Shown in pieces: positions 35,901 through 48,600 of a DNA stretch of 64,000 nucleotides. The notes beneath the pieces were generated by a model. That model did not search any database. It saw only the letters and a list, made by a program, of their open reading frames with translations, and was not told the DNA's origin. The DNA lies in the NCBI GenBank assembly GCA_900074885.1, contig FJUW01000016.1:658577-722576 (forward strand). Direction: 5' to 3'. A program made the position numbers and the translations under genes. How positions within the stretch are numbered: the stretch's first letter is position 1; every line of letters starts with the position of its first letter. The stretch is from Rhynchosporium graminicola. Lineage: Eukaryota > Ascomycota > Leotiomycetes > Helotiales > Ploettnerulaceae.

Positions 35901-36863
35901 AAAGCACTTCCAACTGCTCCAGGTAATCACGGCGTCGGAACCGGAGCAGGAACCCAGAATGCGTTGGCAGGCCACAATTCCAGCGGTCATGATTCTGCTA
36001 CACAAGGAACACCTCTGCCTCTCAAGCCAGCTGGTAGGGATATTGGAGATATCTTGCACGGCGTTGAACGCAACAGAGGTGTCACAGGAGCTTCTGGGTT
36101 CTCAAATGAGCCAGGGTTTGGTGACGGCACCCACCCACACGCTCATTCTGAAGCCACGACGGATCAGAGTGGAAACCCAGTAGGACATGCTACCACTGGC
36201 GCAGGCTATGGTTCGCAGCAAGCTGGTCGTGAATTCCCTCTCGGTCACTCACAACACGGTGCTACTCATACTGATAACGACTCGCCACTCCATTCCACTT
36301 CTCAACACCACAACACTGGACGTGACACTGCAGCTCTTGGAGGCGCAGGTCTCGTCGGTGACCATGAGCACAGAAAGCATGACACTACTACCGGCCAACA
36401 CTCCGGTCTGACTGGCTCTCATGGAACTTCTGGTCTGTCAAGCAACCAGCACCACTCTGGTCTAACTGGCTCTCACGAACCTTCTGCTCTTTCAGGCAAC
36501 CAGCAGCACTCCGGTTTGACCGGTTCTCATGGATCCTCTGGTCTATCAGGTAACCAGACTACTTCAGGCTACCAGACTGGCCATGAAACAAGTGGACTCG
36601 GTTCATCCACTGGTCAATACGATCATGAATCTTCTGGCCTTACTGGCTCTAACACCTCTGACCTCAGTGGCAGGAACAAGCTGCACAAAGACCCTCCTGC
36701 TGGTCACCCAGCTGCCCAGGGATATGGAAACGACAGCACTGGCGCTCATGTCCCTGCTGGTGGAGCTGAGAGAGAACGTTTTGTTGAGCAAGGAAAGGAT
36801 CACTTGGGTCATGACACTGGTGTCGCAAATGCTCAAAATCCCAACTCCAGCACCAACTACTAG
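32936..36863 (+). CDS. Large disordered glycine-zipper/ADPRVDS repeat protein
   Basis: Seven exons (32936-32958, 33006-33416, 33472-34324, 34376-34548, 34655-34912, 34965-35683, 35734-36863) fit in phase and give 1188 residues. The start is MEKIKNLLNLNKTEDDQTLH. No signal peptide or membrane helix is seen. The protein is rich in Gly, Ser, His and Thr. Two module types alternate. One is 'PHTSDLANRADPRVDSDNSR' and variants. The other is a glycine zipper with flanking His, such as 'GRDAGIVGAGALGAGTHGH' and 'GRDAAVAGGAAGVGGVAAHE', of which I count about eight. A charged helix rich in HKHE/EKDHK repeats lies at about 35490-35665, a 17-residue HSGLTGSHG repeat at 36399-36551, and 'NKLHKDPPAGHPAAQG' near the end. 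I know such modules only from uncharacterised fungal proteins. LEA-like protection or membrane association through the zippers is conceivable but unproven. The last intron uses an AAG acceptor. Confidence 0.85.
33494..33907 (+). repeat. Three in-frame tandem copies of a 42-48-codon unit
   Basis: Units at about 33494-33637 (144 bp), 33638-33763 (126 bp) and 33764-33907 (144 bp). Each encodes GLGS.TTGSG.GHNQ...TSG.HTS.LANRAD.RVDSDNSRNA. Unit 2 lacks six codons (SSGISS region). The high DNA identity suggests recent expansion or homogenisation. Confidence 0.88.
36399..36551 (+). repeat. Three copies of a 51-bp (17-residue) coding repeat
   Basis: The peptide HSGLTGSHGTSGLSSNQ and two variants (HEPSALSGNQ and HGSSGLSGNQ endings) occur in direct succession in the last exon, so repeat-number changes keep the frame. 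Confidence 0.85.
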
Positions 36864-38757
36864 AGCAGATGTTCACTACGAAAGTTGTATGCCGATATAT
36901 GTACTTTGATTGTCTGGCTGCTTTATTTGGGGTCTCTTTTTGCCTTGGGAATTTTGCAACGGATTTCTAAGCGGCCTGATGATTTGTAATGAGTATACGA
37001 AATGAGAATGTCCATAATGACAGCCTTCATGTCCTTGATCTACATTTATATTGATGATACTACTCTGACACCTCATTGACATGAAAGGTACCTTTTGGTG
37101 TCAGGGAAGAGTGGCTGATGATAATAATATTCACTATCGTCCGGTAAGGTCTATCCAGACTCCCTGAAGGGTATACTATCGAGAAGACGAGCTAAGCATA
37201 GGACGTGTATATACATACAAATATATTTGTCGCGAAGGATTCACTTTTATATTCTCAGGGTAAATAGACTAGCCATATAGACATTGTATTAAATATCACT
37301 CCGCGGTAGTTTATGTCGATAATCTTCTTGTTCACCGATGGACGACGCTTAGGATAATGTACTCTACATGTTTGAAAGAAGAAAAAAATCATACGAGAGA
37401 ATTCTGGAGGCCCTTTTCTTCGGGAGTCCAAGGTAGTAGACTTAATATATGATGAAATGAAATTAGACGTAATAAAATTCATCTGATAGATAAGGTTTAC
37501 AAAAGCTGGTATTTTCTTCAAGGCCTCTTCTCTTTTTTGGGGGGGATGAAGGGGGGGAGGAAATTGTGTAGGCGACTTGGTGCGTATATACTGCATGTAT
37601 GTAAACCTTGGAATGGAATGAATAGGTAGGGTAAATTATCTGGCTCTCTGAGGTTATGGGTTTTCTTTTTTTTTGGGGGGGGGGGTGAAGTTGTGTTGGT
37701 TCACTTGGTGGAATGAGATGAGATGAGATGAGATGAGATGAGATGAGATAGATGACATGGAAATGGTGGTGCGTCTGGATGGATGGGGTTTGAGTAGCCT
37801 TTGTGGTTTGAGGATGGGGGTGGGGGAGGGGGAGGGAGGATACGATGGGGTAGCAGAAAGGTGAGTAAGGAAGGGAGTAGTGAGTACGGGAAAGAAAGAG
37901 GGATTAGGTAATAGTGGAGAGATGACAGCACTTGGAGATTCAAGAGGGGAGAAGAGCTGACGGGCAGGAAGGTTAAATAAAGTCCATGGGTGGTAGATTT
38001 CGCAGAATGCGGAGGGAGGTATGTGAGTGAGTGGGTGGTGACAAAGGTAGGTAGGTGCATGATTAATCGATCTCCGAATGCGACTACGGCTCGAGTGAGG
38101 TATCTTGTATGTTCAGAGAATGTTAAGTGCTGAGCATTTATAGCTTATATCGCATGAAGTTGAGAGGTTCGACCTAATAGACCTGGGAGAGATCAGGTTA
38201 GTTTTGGGGAAGCTACGAATAGCATGATTTGTTGTATAAATCAGGAGTGGTACATCGAATCCGTGACTTGGATATTCGTTAAGCCGGGATCTTAGAAGGA
38301 TTTCGTGGCATTAGCTAAGCTGGTATTGCCTCTATAGTATAGGAGTGTTAAATCGAGATCGCAGGTCTGCATATTCTTCCAGACTACTGAATATATATCC
38401 CACGAGGTTTTCGTGATGTTTCTCTTCTGAAGGTCAAGTAAGCATTATCCTGTGAAATTATCATGCCTTTACTTGATTCTCATATGTTTCAAGTAGCTTT
38501 AGTTCGTTATTTATTTCTATTATTGATAGGGTAAGTGCTAATTGATAGGATTTCGAAGAAGAAATTCATCAAGCGTAGGGAAATATATATGCTAAGTTAT
38601 ACTGACGATATCAGAACCTCGCTTAATCGCCGACCAAATAAGGCAAGTACCTACTACTAACCAACCTGAAATCCAGATGTCACTATAGCATCATCACCTC
38701 CCTAATAATAAACCAACCAACCAAGAATTCCACCGCATCCTACCACCACATCAAAAG
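36864..38757. other. Intergenic region with homopolymers and a pentanucleotide repeat
   Basis: About 1.9 kb holding the 3' UTR of the repeat-protein gene. A T-run followed directly by a G-run lies near 37666-37685 and a (GAGAT)n array follows. G-rich strand stretches continue at 37800-37850. Towards 38400-38600 the DNA becomes AT-rich. No gene was recognised. Confidence 0.5.
37713..37749. repeat. (GAGAT)n pentanucleotide microsatellite
   Basis: About seven GAGAT units in a row, shortly after a T-run/G-run block. Confidence 0.88.
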
Positions 38758-39783
38758 ATGAAGCTCGTCCAGATCCCCTTCAAAGAGGTAGATCTCCACC
38801 CCGATTTCTACAACAGCAATTTCCACACCTCTGTCGAAGCGCCCAACCTCCCCATCCCGACGGAGAAACCACAATCCTTCATACGCTGGCTCCCACTCAC
38901 CGCATCCTCACAATCGATCCCCTGGTCCTCAATCCAAATTATCACCCTTACCCCCGCACAATCAGAGCTCATCCTCTCCGCCTCCCTCGCCTCTCTGCAC
39001 ACGCGCGAGCCCAACCGTCTGTACACCGAAGAACTCGCCTCCCTAGCACTCTCGGCCCACTTCAACAGTCTGGATTTTCCACCCGAAGGACTGTTTTTAA
39101 GGTTAGATGAATGTTCGGCCAAGGACGGCGTGGGAGGCACTACGGCTTTGCGATCGGTGGAAGAGGTTATCCTTAGGCTGAGCACGAGCCATAGGGCTAC
39201 GAATGCGATGGTTAGGTGGAGAGATCAGTATCGGGAGAGCAATGCTCAGGAGGATGCTGGGGAAGCGGATGGTAGTGCGGTGTCGGTGGGTATGGAGTTG
39301 GTTTTTCTGCCGTGTGACGAGCGCATGGATACGAGGAGGGAGTTCCGCGTTTTTTGCGCCCCGAGACAGGGGAGGATCACGGGTGTTTCGCAGTATAGAT
39401 GGCATCAACCGTCTTTCCTCTCTGGCGAAAACACAGAGGTGGTTCAGAAGGTTACGTCGGAGATCATGGGTGAGGTAGTGCGTATCCACGAGGAGATCTT
39501 GACGGAGGCTTGGAAAGAAGAGGCAGAGGCGATGGATAGGTTGTTGTTGGAGCAGGGCTTTAGTTTTGATGTTTTGTTTGTGGAAGAGCCGGTCGGGAGT
39601 GAGAGAGTGAGAGCGAATAAGAAAGGAAAATGTGTAATGATGGAGTTGAACTCTTTTGGCGCCAGGTCAGGATGTGGATCTTGTCTGTTTCACTGGTTGA
39701 GGGATCTAGATGTTCTGTACGGGGGAAAAACTGAGCACGGAAGCGAGGGGATTGAGAAGGTAGAGTTCAGGATTTCAACTTGA
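38758..39783 (+). CDS. Cdc123/D123-family ATP-grasp protein
   Basis: A single exon gives 341 residues from MKLVQIPFKEVDLHPDFYN. Segments follow the D123 fold in order: 'GLFLRLDECSAKDGVGGTTA' (the Cdc123 R-x-x-x-SxKD region), 'ALRSVEEVILRLSTSHRATN', 'MELVFLPCDERMDTRREFRV', 'GRITGVSQYRWHQPS', 'LEQGFSFDVLFVEE' and 'CVMMELNSFGARSGCGSCLF', the last two carrying the acidic metal-binding strand and the DxNPF-like site. Cdc123 itself is a cytosolic assembly factor for translation initiation factor eIF2. This copy is divergent (MELNSFG in place of IDFNPFG), so it may be a second, fungal-specific D123 paralogue with another substrate. The codon use shifts from C-rich in the first third to G-rich later, but the frame is intact throughout. 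Confidence 0.78.
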   Translation: MKLVQIPFKEVDLHPDFYNSNFHTSVEAPNLPIPTEKPQSFIRWLPLTASSQSIPWSSIQIITLTPAQSELILSASLASLHTREPNRLYTEELASLALSAHFNSLDFPPEGLFLRLDECSAKDGVGGTTALRSVEEVILRLSTSHRATNAMVRWRDQYRESNAQEDAGEADGSAVSVGMELVFLPCDERMDTRREFRVFCAPRQGRITGVSQYRWHQPSFLSGENTEVVQKVTSEIMGEVVRIHEEILTEAWKEEAEAMDRLLLEQGFSFDVLFVEEPVGSERVRANKKGKCVMMELNSFGARSGCGSCLFHWLRDLDVLYGGKTEHGSEGIEKVEFRIST

Positions 39784-40708
39784 CAATAAGTAATCAGTCC
39801 AAACAGCGAATCAACACGAGGTAATCTGAGACGTGAGTCCCGTGGTGATAGATCAGGGAAATGCAACAGTGGACCTTTATCATGACAACTAAAGGATAGT
39901 GTAGAAAAGACAGATTCTTCTCAGTATGCTGTTTCATAGTTTTAGGTTCTCCTTGGAGAAAGTCACGCCCCCATTTCCGGGACATTAATACGAGCAGTTA
40001 AAGTAGTAGACATATGATGGCGTCTTCGGAATCTCGCAATAGAGCGTTTCAACGGTAGAAGGAGCTCTATCTATACCGGAGCTAACCTCGATACAAGCTT
40101 TGCTTTTTGCGTATCTTAGCAAAAAGTCACATACGTATCAAATACTCCCGTGGAGTTTGCCAAGATCACGTGATATGTATCCAAACATAGGGGTATTTAC
40201 TTGTGCAGAATTAGACGAGAGAATCAATTCCATGATGGTATCTGCTCTAAAAAGATCATGGTTGGGAACACAGTTTCCATTGTCCCACTTTCTATCTGTG
40301 AAAGTATAGTTCTGTGCTATAATTCCCCACGCAATCATCACTCACCCTTTGCTCAATCTATCGCGCTCGCACTTTCAAACGCCCCGCGAGCTGACTCCTC
40401 TCAACTCTCTCCTCTCAAGGAAGAAAATGTAATGCAGAAATACATGTGGTACTCGAGCGTTCCTAGCGTCGAAGTACTGATCTCCCAAACACCCGGCCAT
40501 GCAATGGTATATCAGCGTTACTCATCTTAGAGTCGCTGCAAAAAAAGGGATGTAAAAACGCCAATGTGATGCTATGCAGTACACGCGAGTCTCTGTAAGA
40601 CTCGGTTTTATTTTAGTAACAAAAGGACAAAATGCTGCACGCATTTTTGTTGACGCCAGAAAAAGTGGATGACGAGTCTTCCAAAAAGGGAAAAAAATGT
40701 TCGTCTCA
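39784..40708. other. Intergenic region between convergent genes
   Basis: About 0.9 kb with no supported gene. It holds the 3' flanks of the D123-like and cyclin genes. Overlapping frames of about 67-109 codons near 40100-40530 on both strands lack motifs. Confidence 0.5.
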
Positions 40709-42693
40709 TTAGGGATTGAAGTTTGGTTGACGGAGGACCGGCCATTGGTTTGGAGGAGTGTGAGAATAGTCGGGCACTACCCCTGAGCGGTAGTCATGTC
40801 TTTTTCCCAAGGGTTGGTAATGCATGTGATCAGTGTTGATCGAGTAATCGTGCATTGACGCAGATGGAGGTGGGTACAGCAGGGTATTGACGTGGCGAAT
40901 AGGCTTGTAGGGCGACGAGCGTTGTTGAAGAAAGACCGAGGGGGAAGCATGGTTAGGGAAATTGGCGTTGGTGGGCGAAGATCCGTAAGAAAGAAGGTCT
41001 TGTACAGAACGAGGGCTGTGGCGCCGTGATGGAGTCGAATAGCCACTGGTGGGGTGACCATTCGGAGTCAGCACGGGAATTTGTGTCCAAGACGAAGGTG
41101 TAGACGGAGCATACACTGCGGGCATAGTTCGTTGACATAGAGGAGGGAGTACGGGAGGGTTCTGCGACATGCCTGTCGGGGTATTGTATCCGTGGCTCAT
41201 GGATTGGCTAGTCGAGATAGTCAGGTCAGGAACAGGTAGTCGGCGTGCCTCCTGCCTCAGTGGCGGAATAGCTGGAGTGTATTGAAGAGGGCCAGTCGAA
41301 GGTCTGGTGATGCGCTTTGTCACAGGTTCTTCTGCATCCCCATCATAGCTTCGCTTCCTAGAATATCCCTTGAACTCGGCTTCCGGAAGGCTTGAAAGCG
41401 GCGAGGAAATAGGAGGAAGAGAGTTGTTGGCAGGCCATTGATGACCGTCCATGAAGGATGACGAAGGTGGTAGGTATGGATGGGTTGGAGGCGACGTTTG
41501 TGAGGCAGGTGGTGAGGGCAAGTTTGGATGCAGAGTCGAATATGCTTGGGGCGAAATCTGAATTGGGACCTCCGCAGCTCTATCACAATAGTTTCGGATG
41601 TTCCTCAACTTTTTGTGCCAATCTGCCCACTGTTCCTTCGATGCCAATAGACTGTATCTCATGTTGCTTAAGAATTCAACTTCCATGACGTGGATTTCGC
41701 CAACGGCAATGCCAGAGACTTCAGCCCAAGTCTTGTTGGTATAGGTGTTATCGTCCAAGACTGTAAATATGTTAGCATCTACAGTATATTGCAGATGGAG
41801 GGATGGTACATTTGTTGCCTAGCATGAGCGCCACGGTCAACAGCCTGTATTCACTTCCGCTTCTGCCCTTGACTGCTGGATTGCTAGTTTTCAATCGATA
41901 GATGAAAAGAAGGGCTAGAATTATAACATTCTCGGTAACCTGAGTGGTCGAGAGAATTGTTACAACCCATTTTCGAAAGCCGGTTGATGGTGAAGCCTCT
42001 TTCTCCAACCTCTTCACTGTGGCCGATGGTGGTAACTCCTTCTCGGATTTCTCCAGGGTTCCTGTGGACTCGAACCAGAATAGACAGGTAATCTGCTAAT
42101 GTTAGCTGATGAAACCTCGAATCATAGCTATGTTTACGTACCTGGGCCGCGAACTCAGCCAGGCTGCCCCCTTTTGAACTTATAGTTTTTGGGATCTGCG
42201 TTCCCACACGGATCGTGTCGGTCGTACTTTTTCTTTGAGATGGGTTCTGGTGAGATAAGCAGCTCGTTCTCTGGGCAGGTTCGGGACTCTGTGGTTGGGA
42301 GGTTGCGATAGGCCCTTGGATCTCATTCCGCAGAGTAGATGTCGAAGCAGGAGGCGGCTGTGGTATTGCCATGTGCTGTCGCGAATGTCCGTGTCCTTCG
42401 TTATTGTATGCTCCGCCATAGTGGTTTTGAGTGCCCTCCACCGGATGGTACTCGAAACTTCGGCCACGACTTGGGAACCCATGACTATAGCTATTATTTT
42501 GGTAGGCGGTTGCCATGTCGTCGGTGGGAGGGGTGCGAAGCCCTTCCCTAACAGGTGCTTCGAGGTAGGTGGGAGGCAGTTGGGCAAGAAATTGTGGTTG
42601 TCGGAATTCTTTCCTTTTGTCAATGTTGTAGGTTGGGAGAGGGCACGGTAGAGGGAAATTTAGAGGAGCTGGTCTTTCTGCTGTTCGATACAT
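40709..42693 (-). CDS. Pho80/Pcl-type cyclin
   Basis: Three exons (42693-42142, 42092-41810, 41760-40709) join in phase to 628 residues. The first 175 residues are disordered and Pro/Gln/Ser-rich. The cyclin box follows: 'LAEFAAQITCLFWFES', 'VVTILSTTQVTENVIILALL', 'SEYRLLTVALMLGNKFLDDN', 'WAEVSGIAVGEIHVMEVEFL'. The pattern of YRLL...NKFLDD and GI...E..FL is that of Pho80/Pcl (cyclin_N) proteins, which bind Pho85-type CDKs. The last 300 residues are again disordered, with many Ser/Thr-Pro sites (for example 'SRRHSPRSVQDLLSYGSSP'), likely phosphosites. Pcl cyclins link cell cycle, morphogenesis and nutrient signals. The first ATG of the frame was taken as the start. Both introns are about 50 bp with CTAA branch sites. 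Confidence 0.87.
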
Positions 42694-45600
42694 CGAAATT
42701 GAATTTCGTGGAAGTCGAGGATGAGGTGAAGGTGAGGTCGAGGGTGATGTGACAATGGGTAGAAATCAAATATCGTGGTGAATCAAGCAAGCAACCGAAT
42801 TGGAGCAGCCCCATTCACAGTACAATCGGACTCCCAAAGCTTCCAGAACTCCTATCCTTCCTTCCCTTGTTATTTTCCGAAATTCTTCACCTGAGACCAT
42901 GTATTGTCACCGGAACGACATAGAGGAATGACCGATACCCGTTGGTTGTATCAGTTCGAGTTTAAAGTATGGGATTCGAGAACGGGCTGGTTGGAAACCC
43001 AGAGAATATAGGATCGTGATGAGTTGCGATCGAATAGTTGAATGACAGAATTCCTCGGAGTCAGGGAGTCTCCAGTGATATAGTGTACAGTCCTAGGGGG
43101 GAAATGTAGTTGAGTTGGGTACCTTCTCGTGATGACAGTATCAAGTACAGGTGTGAGGGATGGGAAGGAATCTCGAAAGCCAGCTAGTCCCAAAGCGAAG
43201 GCGGTGGACAGATATGAAGCTAGGCCTAGACAACGCTAGGTGGCCTAGCTGGGTGTGGAAATAACACAAGGGGGTGGGGGAGGAGGAATGACGCCGGTGA
43301 ATAGTACGAGGGCAATTTGGTTAGATTTGATTTGGTTTGGATTGGTTTGACTTTCTCTTCTCGTCCGAGCAGGAAAGGAGAAGCCGATCAATGTTAAGTT
43401 GGGTGAATATCTGCACGAACTAGTGGTTGGTAATGATCTATCTATTGAAGTCGCACGCACGCAATGGGTACAGGGCATGCTGCGGAGGGCGCAGAGCAGA
43501 TAGAGTGAGTGGCAGCTGAAAGAAAACAGAGTCAGGCAAGCAAGGCAATCAATCAATCATATCGGTACGTACCATCGCGTAGTCAGTTAGTCAGTCAGTC
43601 ACGGTTCCCATATGCTTGTACATGATATGTCACAGGCCGTCCAGGTGGAGGCGTAAGTACAGTAGGTAGGCATACTGGTGAGAGAGAAGGGATACGATAC
43701 TGGGAGTTGCTGCCCCCACCCTGTCTAGTCAAGCACCATTACATTATGAGCGAGCGAGTTGCTAAACTAAATCCTTTCTTTTAATACTTATGATTACGGA
43801 GTAATGGAGTGGAGCGCTCAGAAAGAAGAGTTCGGAGTCGGAGAGCAAGACTCAAAGGCGTAGAAAAGTGGAAATGACTGATAGTCGAGCCAGTCCAGTC
43901 CAGTCCAGTCCAGCCCAAGCCAGAGCTAGAGCGTGCGCTCGCGAGAAAGACACCGGCACTGGGGCGTGTGAGAGCCATAGACCAATTCGGTATGTACATG
44001 TAGTGTAGATTCCGTTCGAGTGTTTGATTGATTAAATCAAATCGAATCATGGCTGGCTGCCAATCAGAGTGATGGGACGCAGAGAGGGTCCGGCCAGCGC
44101 GTACAAGGAAAGTGCAGTAAGTATGGCAACGACATGGTACTTATTGTACGAGTTCTGGGATCTTGAAGGAATCGCTCAGGCTCAACCATCGGTCAGTAGG
44201 TAGCCTGTTGCCAGTAATTTCTTCTGTCGTCCGTGAACTTCCTGTTTCATATCCTCCCCTCCCTTCTTTTCTTCTCTGTTTCTTATCAGACCAGTCGGTG
44301 ACAATAGTGGTTGCTAGGCGAGACATGAATATTGCCTGTCACGTACATTACAGCTGGTGTGTGCGTAGCAATACAACACCAGCTAGCTGATTTCAATCGC
44401 CGCACGCTGCCAGGATGAGGAAGCAGGAAGACACGTTTGGAGCAGGGAGTGGATGTGTTTGATACCAATGCACCAACCGTCTTCCTAGGGAAACCCCTGC
44501 TGGGCCGCGGCTTCACTTAGTCTCGTCTTGTCCCTCTCAAGTTTGTTGGTCAAAGCTGGCTTTTCAACCCGCCACCACAGTCTTCCTGCTGCATAGGGCC
44601 AATCAAGTGGGGCTTGATACCGAAGGCAATCATCCAACGTGCCTTTGTGCCGTGCAAAACTTCACATCAAAGTGATGCTAAGAAGTCATCACTGCAACTA
44701 CAAGAAGTGTAAAAGGGCGGGTGGTCCTGCAAGCATGGGACGGATCATCGTGTAGATTGTTGCCCAGTTAATGCCCAGTCAGGCAGGAAGCTGTAGGAAG
44801 CTGGCAGGCAGGCATGCTTTGTTTTAATTTGGTTCCGGAGGATGATACGAAGCCTTAGACCGAGAGAGAGAGATGTGAGGGAATCTGTAGGTAAGACGAG
44901 GACGAGACAGGGCAAGTCGTTGAGTTCCACTCACTGGTGAGAAGCGTGCAGGCGTGGGCGTGTTAGCCTGTTAGTCTCTCCTTGTTCTCTTGGTAGAGCA
45001 TACTCCGTAACGCGCGAGAAATGGATGCGCGTTCCGTTTAGAATGGCCTTGAGTTTTGTCTGGCTGCGTCCAAGGATCGAGCCTTGCCTTGCTTGCCTTG
45101 CTTGGACCACGACCACTAACTACTCTCGAGCTACTCTGCCGCTGGGATAAGCTACCTATACGGCGACCACTTAAAACAGGACTGGCTGGGCTGGGCTCCA
45201 GTAGGGGGGAGATTCCTTCCGGAAATCTGCGATTCGGAGGGATCGGGCTATCAACTGCACTCGCTGCAGTGCTGGAGAAGCCTGCATCTCAGCGAATCGA
45301 AAACGTGCCAAACCCTGCACTTGATTATCAAGGCTCAATAATAGCCTTACCAGTCTCTGTTTGTGGAGTCCACTCTACATTCCTACTGGATGTGCACACT
45401 TGACTGGCATTCCGCTGTGATTATTAGGCATGCGGCAAGTGGCTGTACTATCGATACAAATGTGATAACCTCTCGCTCAGCACGGCCTGTCGCTTAATAC
45501 GGTGTACTTTGTTAATAAGACTCTCGGTTTTTTCTTTGTACTGGTTCCACATCGTCCTGCATGATCATTTGAGAGGAAAGTTTTCATCACGGAAAAGGAA

Positions 45601-48600
45601 GCCATAGAAACAGACTAGTACTTCGGCAGCTGGTCGGATATTTGGGTAACCGGTTAGTGAAGCGTGAATGAAAAATCATGGTTGCACTTGAGACCCTCAG
45701 AGTAAAGGTCGTTTGCTCGTTCCAGGTTGGCCGTTCGGAGCGGGCTATGGTGGTTCCTTCGTCTTCCAGAGCCCAGCTTGGTCGACTCAATCTGCAGCAG
45801 AAGCCGGATTTTGTCTTTCGCTTAGCACAACAAAGCACGAAATCAGGGGAGGCTTTTGGGTAGCATCCAAGCCAAGCCTCGCAACCAACACTGTTTGACC
45901 TCGTACCCTCTAGTCGGGCTACTGGAAGGCAAAGGTCAGTTCCCCTTCAAACGTAATTGAACGGTAATATCGGATGCCTTTACGCGTCAGAGCAAGTGGA
46001 ATCTGGAAGCAGACAAAATTGCTGTACAGTATCAGGCCGAGCCACAGCCATGCCGAACGCTATGACAGATCGTGAAGATGGGGAAGATGAGAGGCCGTCC
46101 GTCCTTGGAGCAGCTAACTAACGAATTTAAAGTCTTCCCTCCACCTGAGGGTATACATGCTACAAGGAAGAGAAAATTTCAGTTGACGACGATCCTCACG
46201 ACGCCTTTTGCTTCCGTCGCTCCCAGATGGAGCCAGGGCATGGGATTGGACCGGGATGCAATCATACTCGTACTATCCGTTGAAAATAATATCATTAAGC
46301 GACTGGCGGAAAGCGAGGGTCAGGCAGTCCAGTAGATGCCGCATGAAAGTGCATCGCAGCCTGGCATGCCAAAACCTACTAGCCAGCCAGGACTGATTGC
46401 AAAGTCGCGCGCCTTGCTGCGCTGACATACCGGTAGGTCATTGATATACTTCTACTAATCGGAGGACAATCAAGGCTTGGGACCGAGCAGGGTTCCTCCT
46501 TTTTCGGGCTGTTGTGATTGTGATTGGGTATCCGCGAATTTATTTTATCAGCCGTCGTTTGACGGAATTGCAGTTTGAATTCATGGTAGCCCGAGCGAGA
46601 GATGCCTCTCCACCACTGTTCTTTCACTGAAAGCATTCGCGGAGGTGCGTTTCCAGATGCAGCCAAATAAAAACATCCACTCCAGGGACGAATCACGAAG
46701 TGTTTCGAATTGAGCTGACCCGACGAACTTTCAGCCGGGCTGCTCTAAGGATCGTAAGAGAAACTGTAAGTCGGCTGCGTTGCATGGGCGGATCTTTTCG
46801 TGTTATACCAAGTATTCCAGGATATGGAAAAGAGGTGGAGAACAGTCCGCTAAAATTTGGAAGTCCGCACCGCTGCCTGGTGGGGGTGTACTACCAGAAT
46901 CCACGATGATACGAGATGACCCAGCTACTTCCTTGAGAGTCCCTCTCTCTTTTGTGACGTGGCATTTTGTTTTACATCAGTGTCTGGTGATGGAGTTTGC
47001 AGCCAAACATTTATGCCCTTCTAAGTGTTCCAGCAATCGTCCCATATTCGAAATCAGGCTGAGTCCGGAAGTGCGACTTGCGCCGAACAAAACAGATTTG
47101 GTTTTCGGGACGTCAGAACACCAGAGATGCATGAGAATTGGCACTACTCTCACACCGTTGGCCAGATCCATGACCATTATTAGTGATGCAATCTGACTGA
47201 CGATGCAGCGCCGCAATATGTTCGGTGGATAGCGACCCAGGACGAGAAAACCTATATCCTGGCCTCATTTTGACTTTGGAAGAAGCGAGCAAGTTCTTTA
47301 AAGTGGACTTTGTCTCGTAGTGTTGAATGTCAGCCTTTTCATACGAGCCGAGCGAGTATCTATCCACAAGGACCTAATGATCAAAGTGAAGCGTCTCTTT
47401 GGTACTCTTTCACGAGAACCAACCGCCACACCTTTGGTAGAGACAATCAATGAAACTCTTATTGCTTTCCATCAAGCCGGCGCCTTCTCCCGAATGGGCT
47501 GTTGGCTTTTGCATGACTGCATAGGTAGCAAGACTATTTTCAGCCAAGTCCTGAGGTTACTGAGTCAGTCAGTGCTGCAGCTCGTGTGGTTGTTGGTTTG
47601 AGGTATTTGAAGGGCACGCATTATTTATGACCGGCAGAAAAGGCTCTCTCTTCCTGGAGGTTATGGCGAGGCTGGAGGGGCGGTGAAAGTTCGATTCCTA
47701 TCCAGATATAAGTAGCCAGATAGGGAGGAAGGGAAGGTGTAGGTGTAGGTGTAGGTGTGTGTATATCAATCATCCCCTCGGTGCAACGCCCCGCTGGATG
47801 CTGCTCTAGTCATTTCTACTCCATCAGACAGTCCATGTCGTACTGGACAACAGCGTCGGTCTGGCTCAGCAAACTGGCTCCAACAATTTAACTTCAGTTT
47901 CATGGTTTGCTATTCAGCTTCGCAAATTACAACTGAATAATAGCAGTGCTCTAACTGGGCTGGGCGCCGCCCGCCTCATCTACATGACCATCATGTCGTG
48001 GTTGCCTGCACACTATAGGCGCTTCCGTATCCGTAATCATGATGATTACGAGGCATAGTCGGAGTCAACTGAACTATGGAAGGAGTTGAAAAGCACATCT
48101 CCGTCTGTGCCGTTAGACCTCCGATCTTTTCATTCATTTGATCGATCGTCAACCGCGGGCCATATGTGCACCGAACTCAGACAGCTCAACATGCGACTCT
48201 ACAAGCCTCATATCGAGTTCCGTCCACCCCCACCAAGGCATACCTGGACAAGGTCGATCGAGGTGAAGTGAGCTTCAGCTGGGTGCTTGTGGCTGCTTCG
48301 GGTTTCTCATCTTCACGAGGCTGTCAAGGCTCCGCACCAGGGCAGGGCAGGGCAGGGCCGGGCTGGGCTTAACAAGGAAGCTCATCACAGGAAAACGAAA
48401 AGCCACACCAGACCAGGACGCGTGCATCGCATGGTCGTGGTGGTATCGTACGAAAGGTACCATACCGTATCACTTCAGAGTTCGAACAAAGAACAAGAAG
48501 AGTGGAGCCTACGGTGGCCACAATCACCTCGGCGCCAATAATCTAGATACCGTATGCCAAGTCATCTATCAATTTGCTCGGCTTCCAACTTGACGAAGGC

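Noticed and set aside
37701..38060. 119-codon minus-strand frame rich in Pro, Ser and Leu.
   Set aside because: It is a translation of simple purine-rich repeats (GAGAT array and G-rich runs) and has no non-repetitive core.
46780..47196. 138-codon plus-strand frame, the longest in the 8.35-kb gene-poor region.
   Set aside because: No domain, signal peptide or conserved-looking segment; frames of similar size overlap on the opposite strand.
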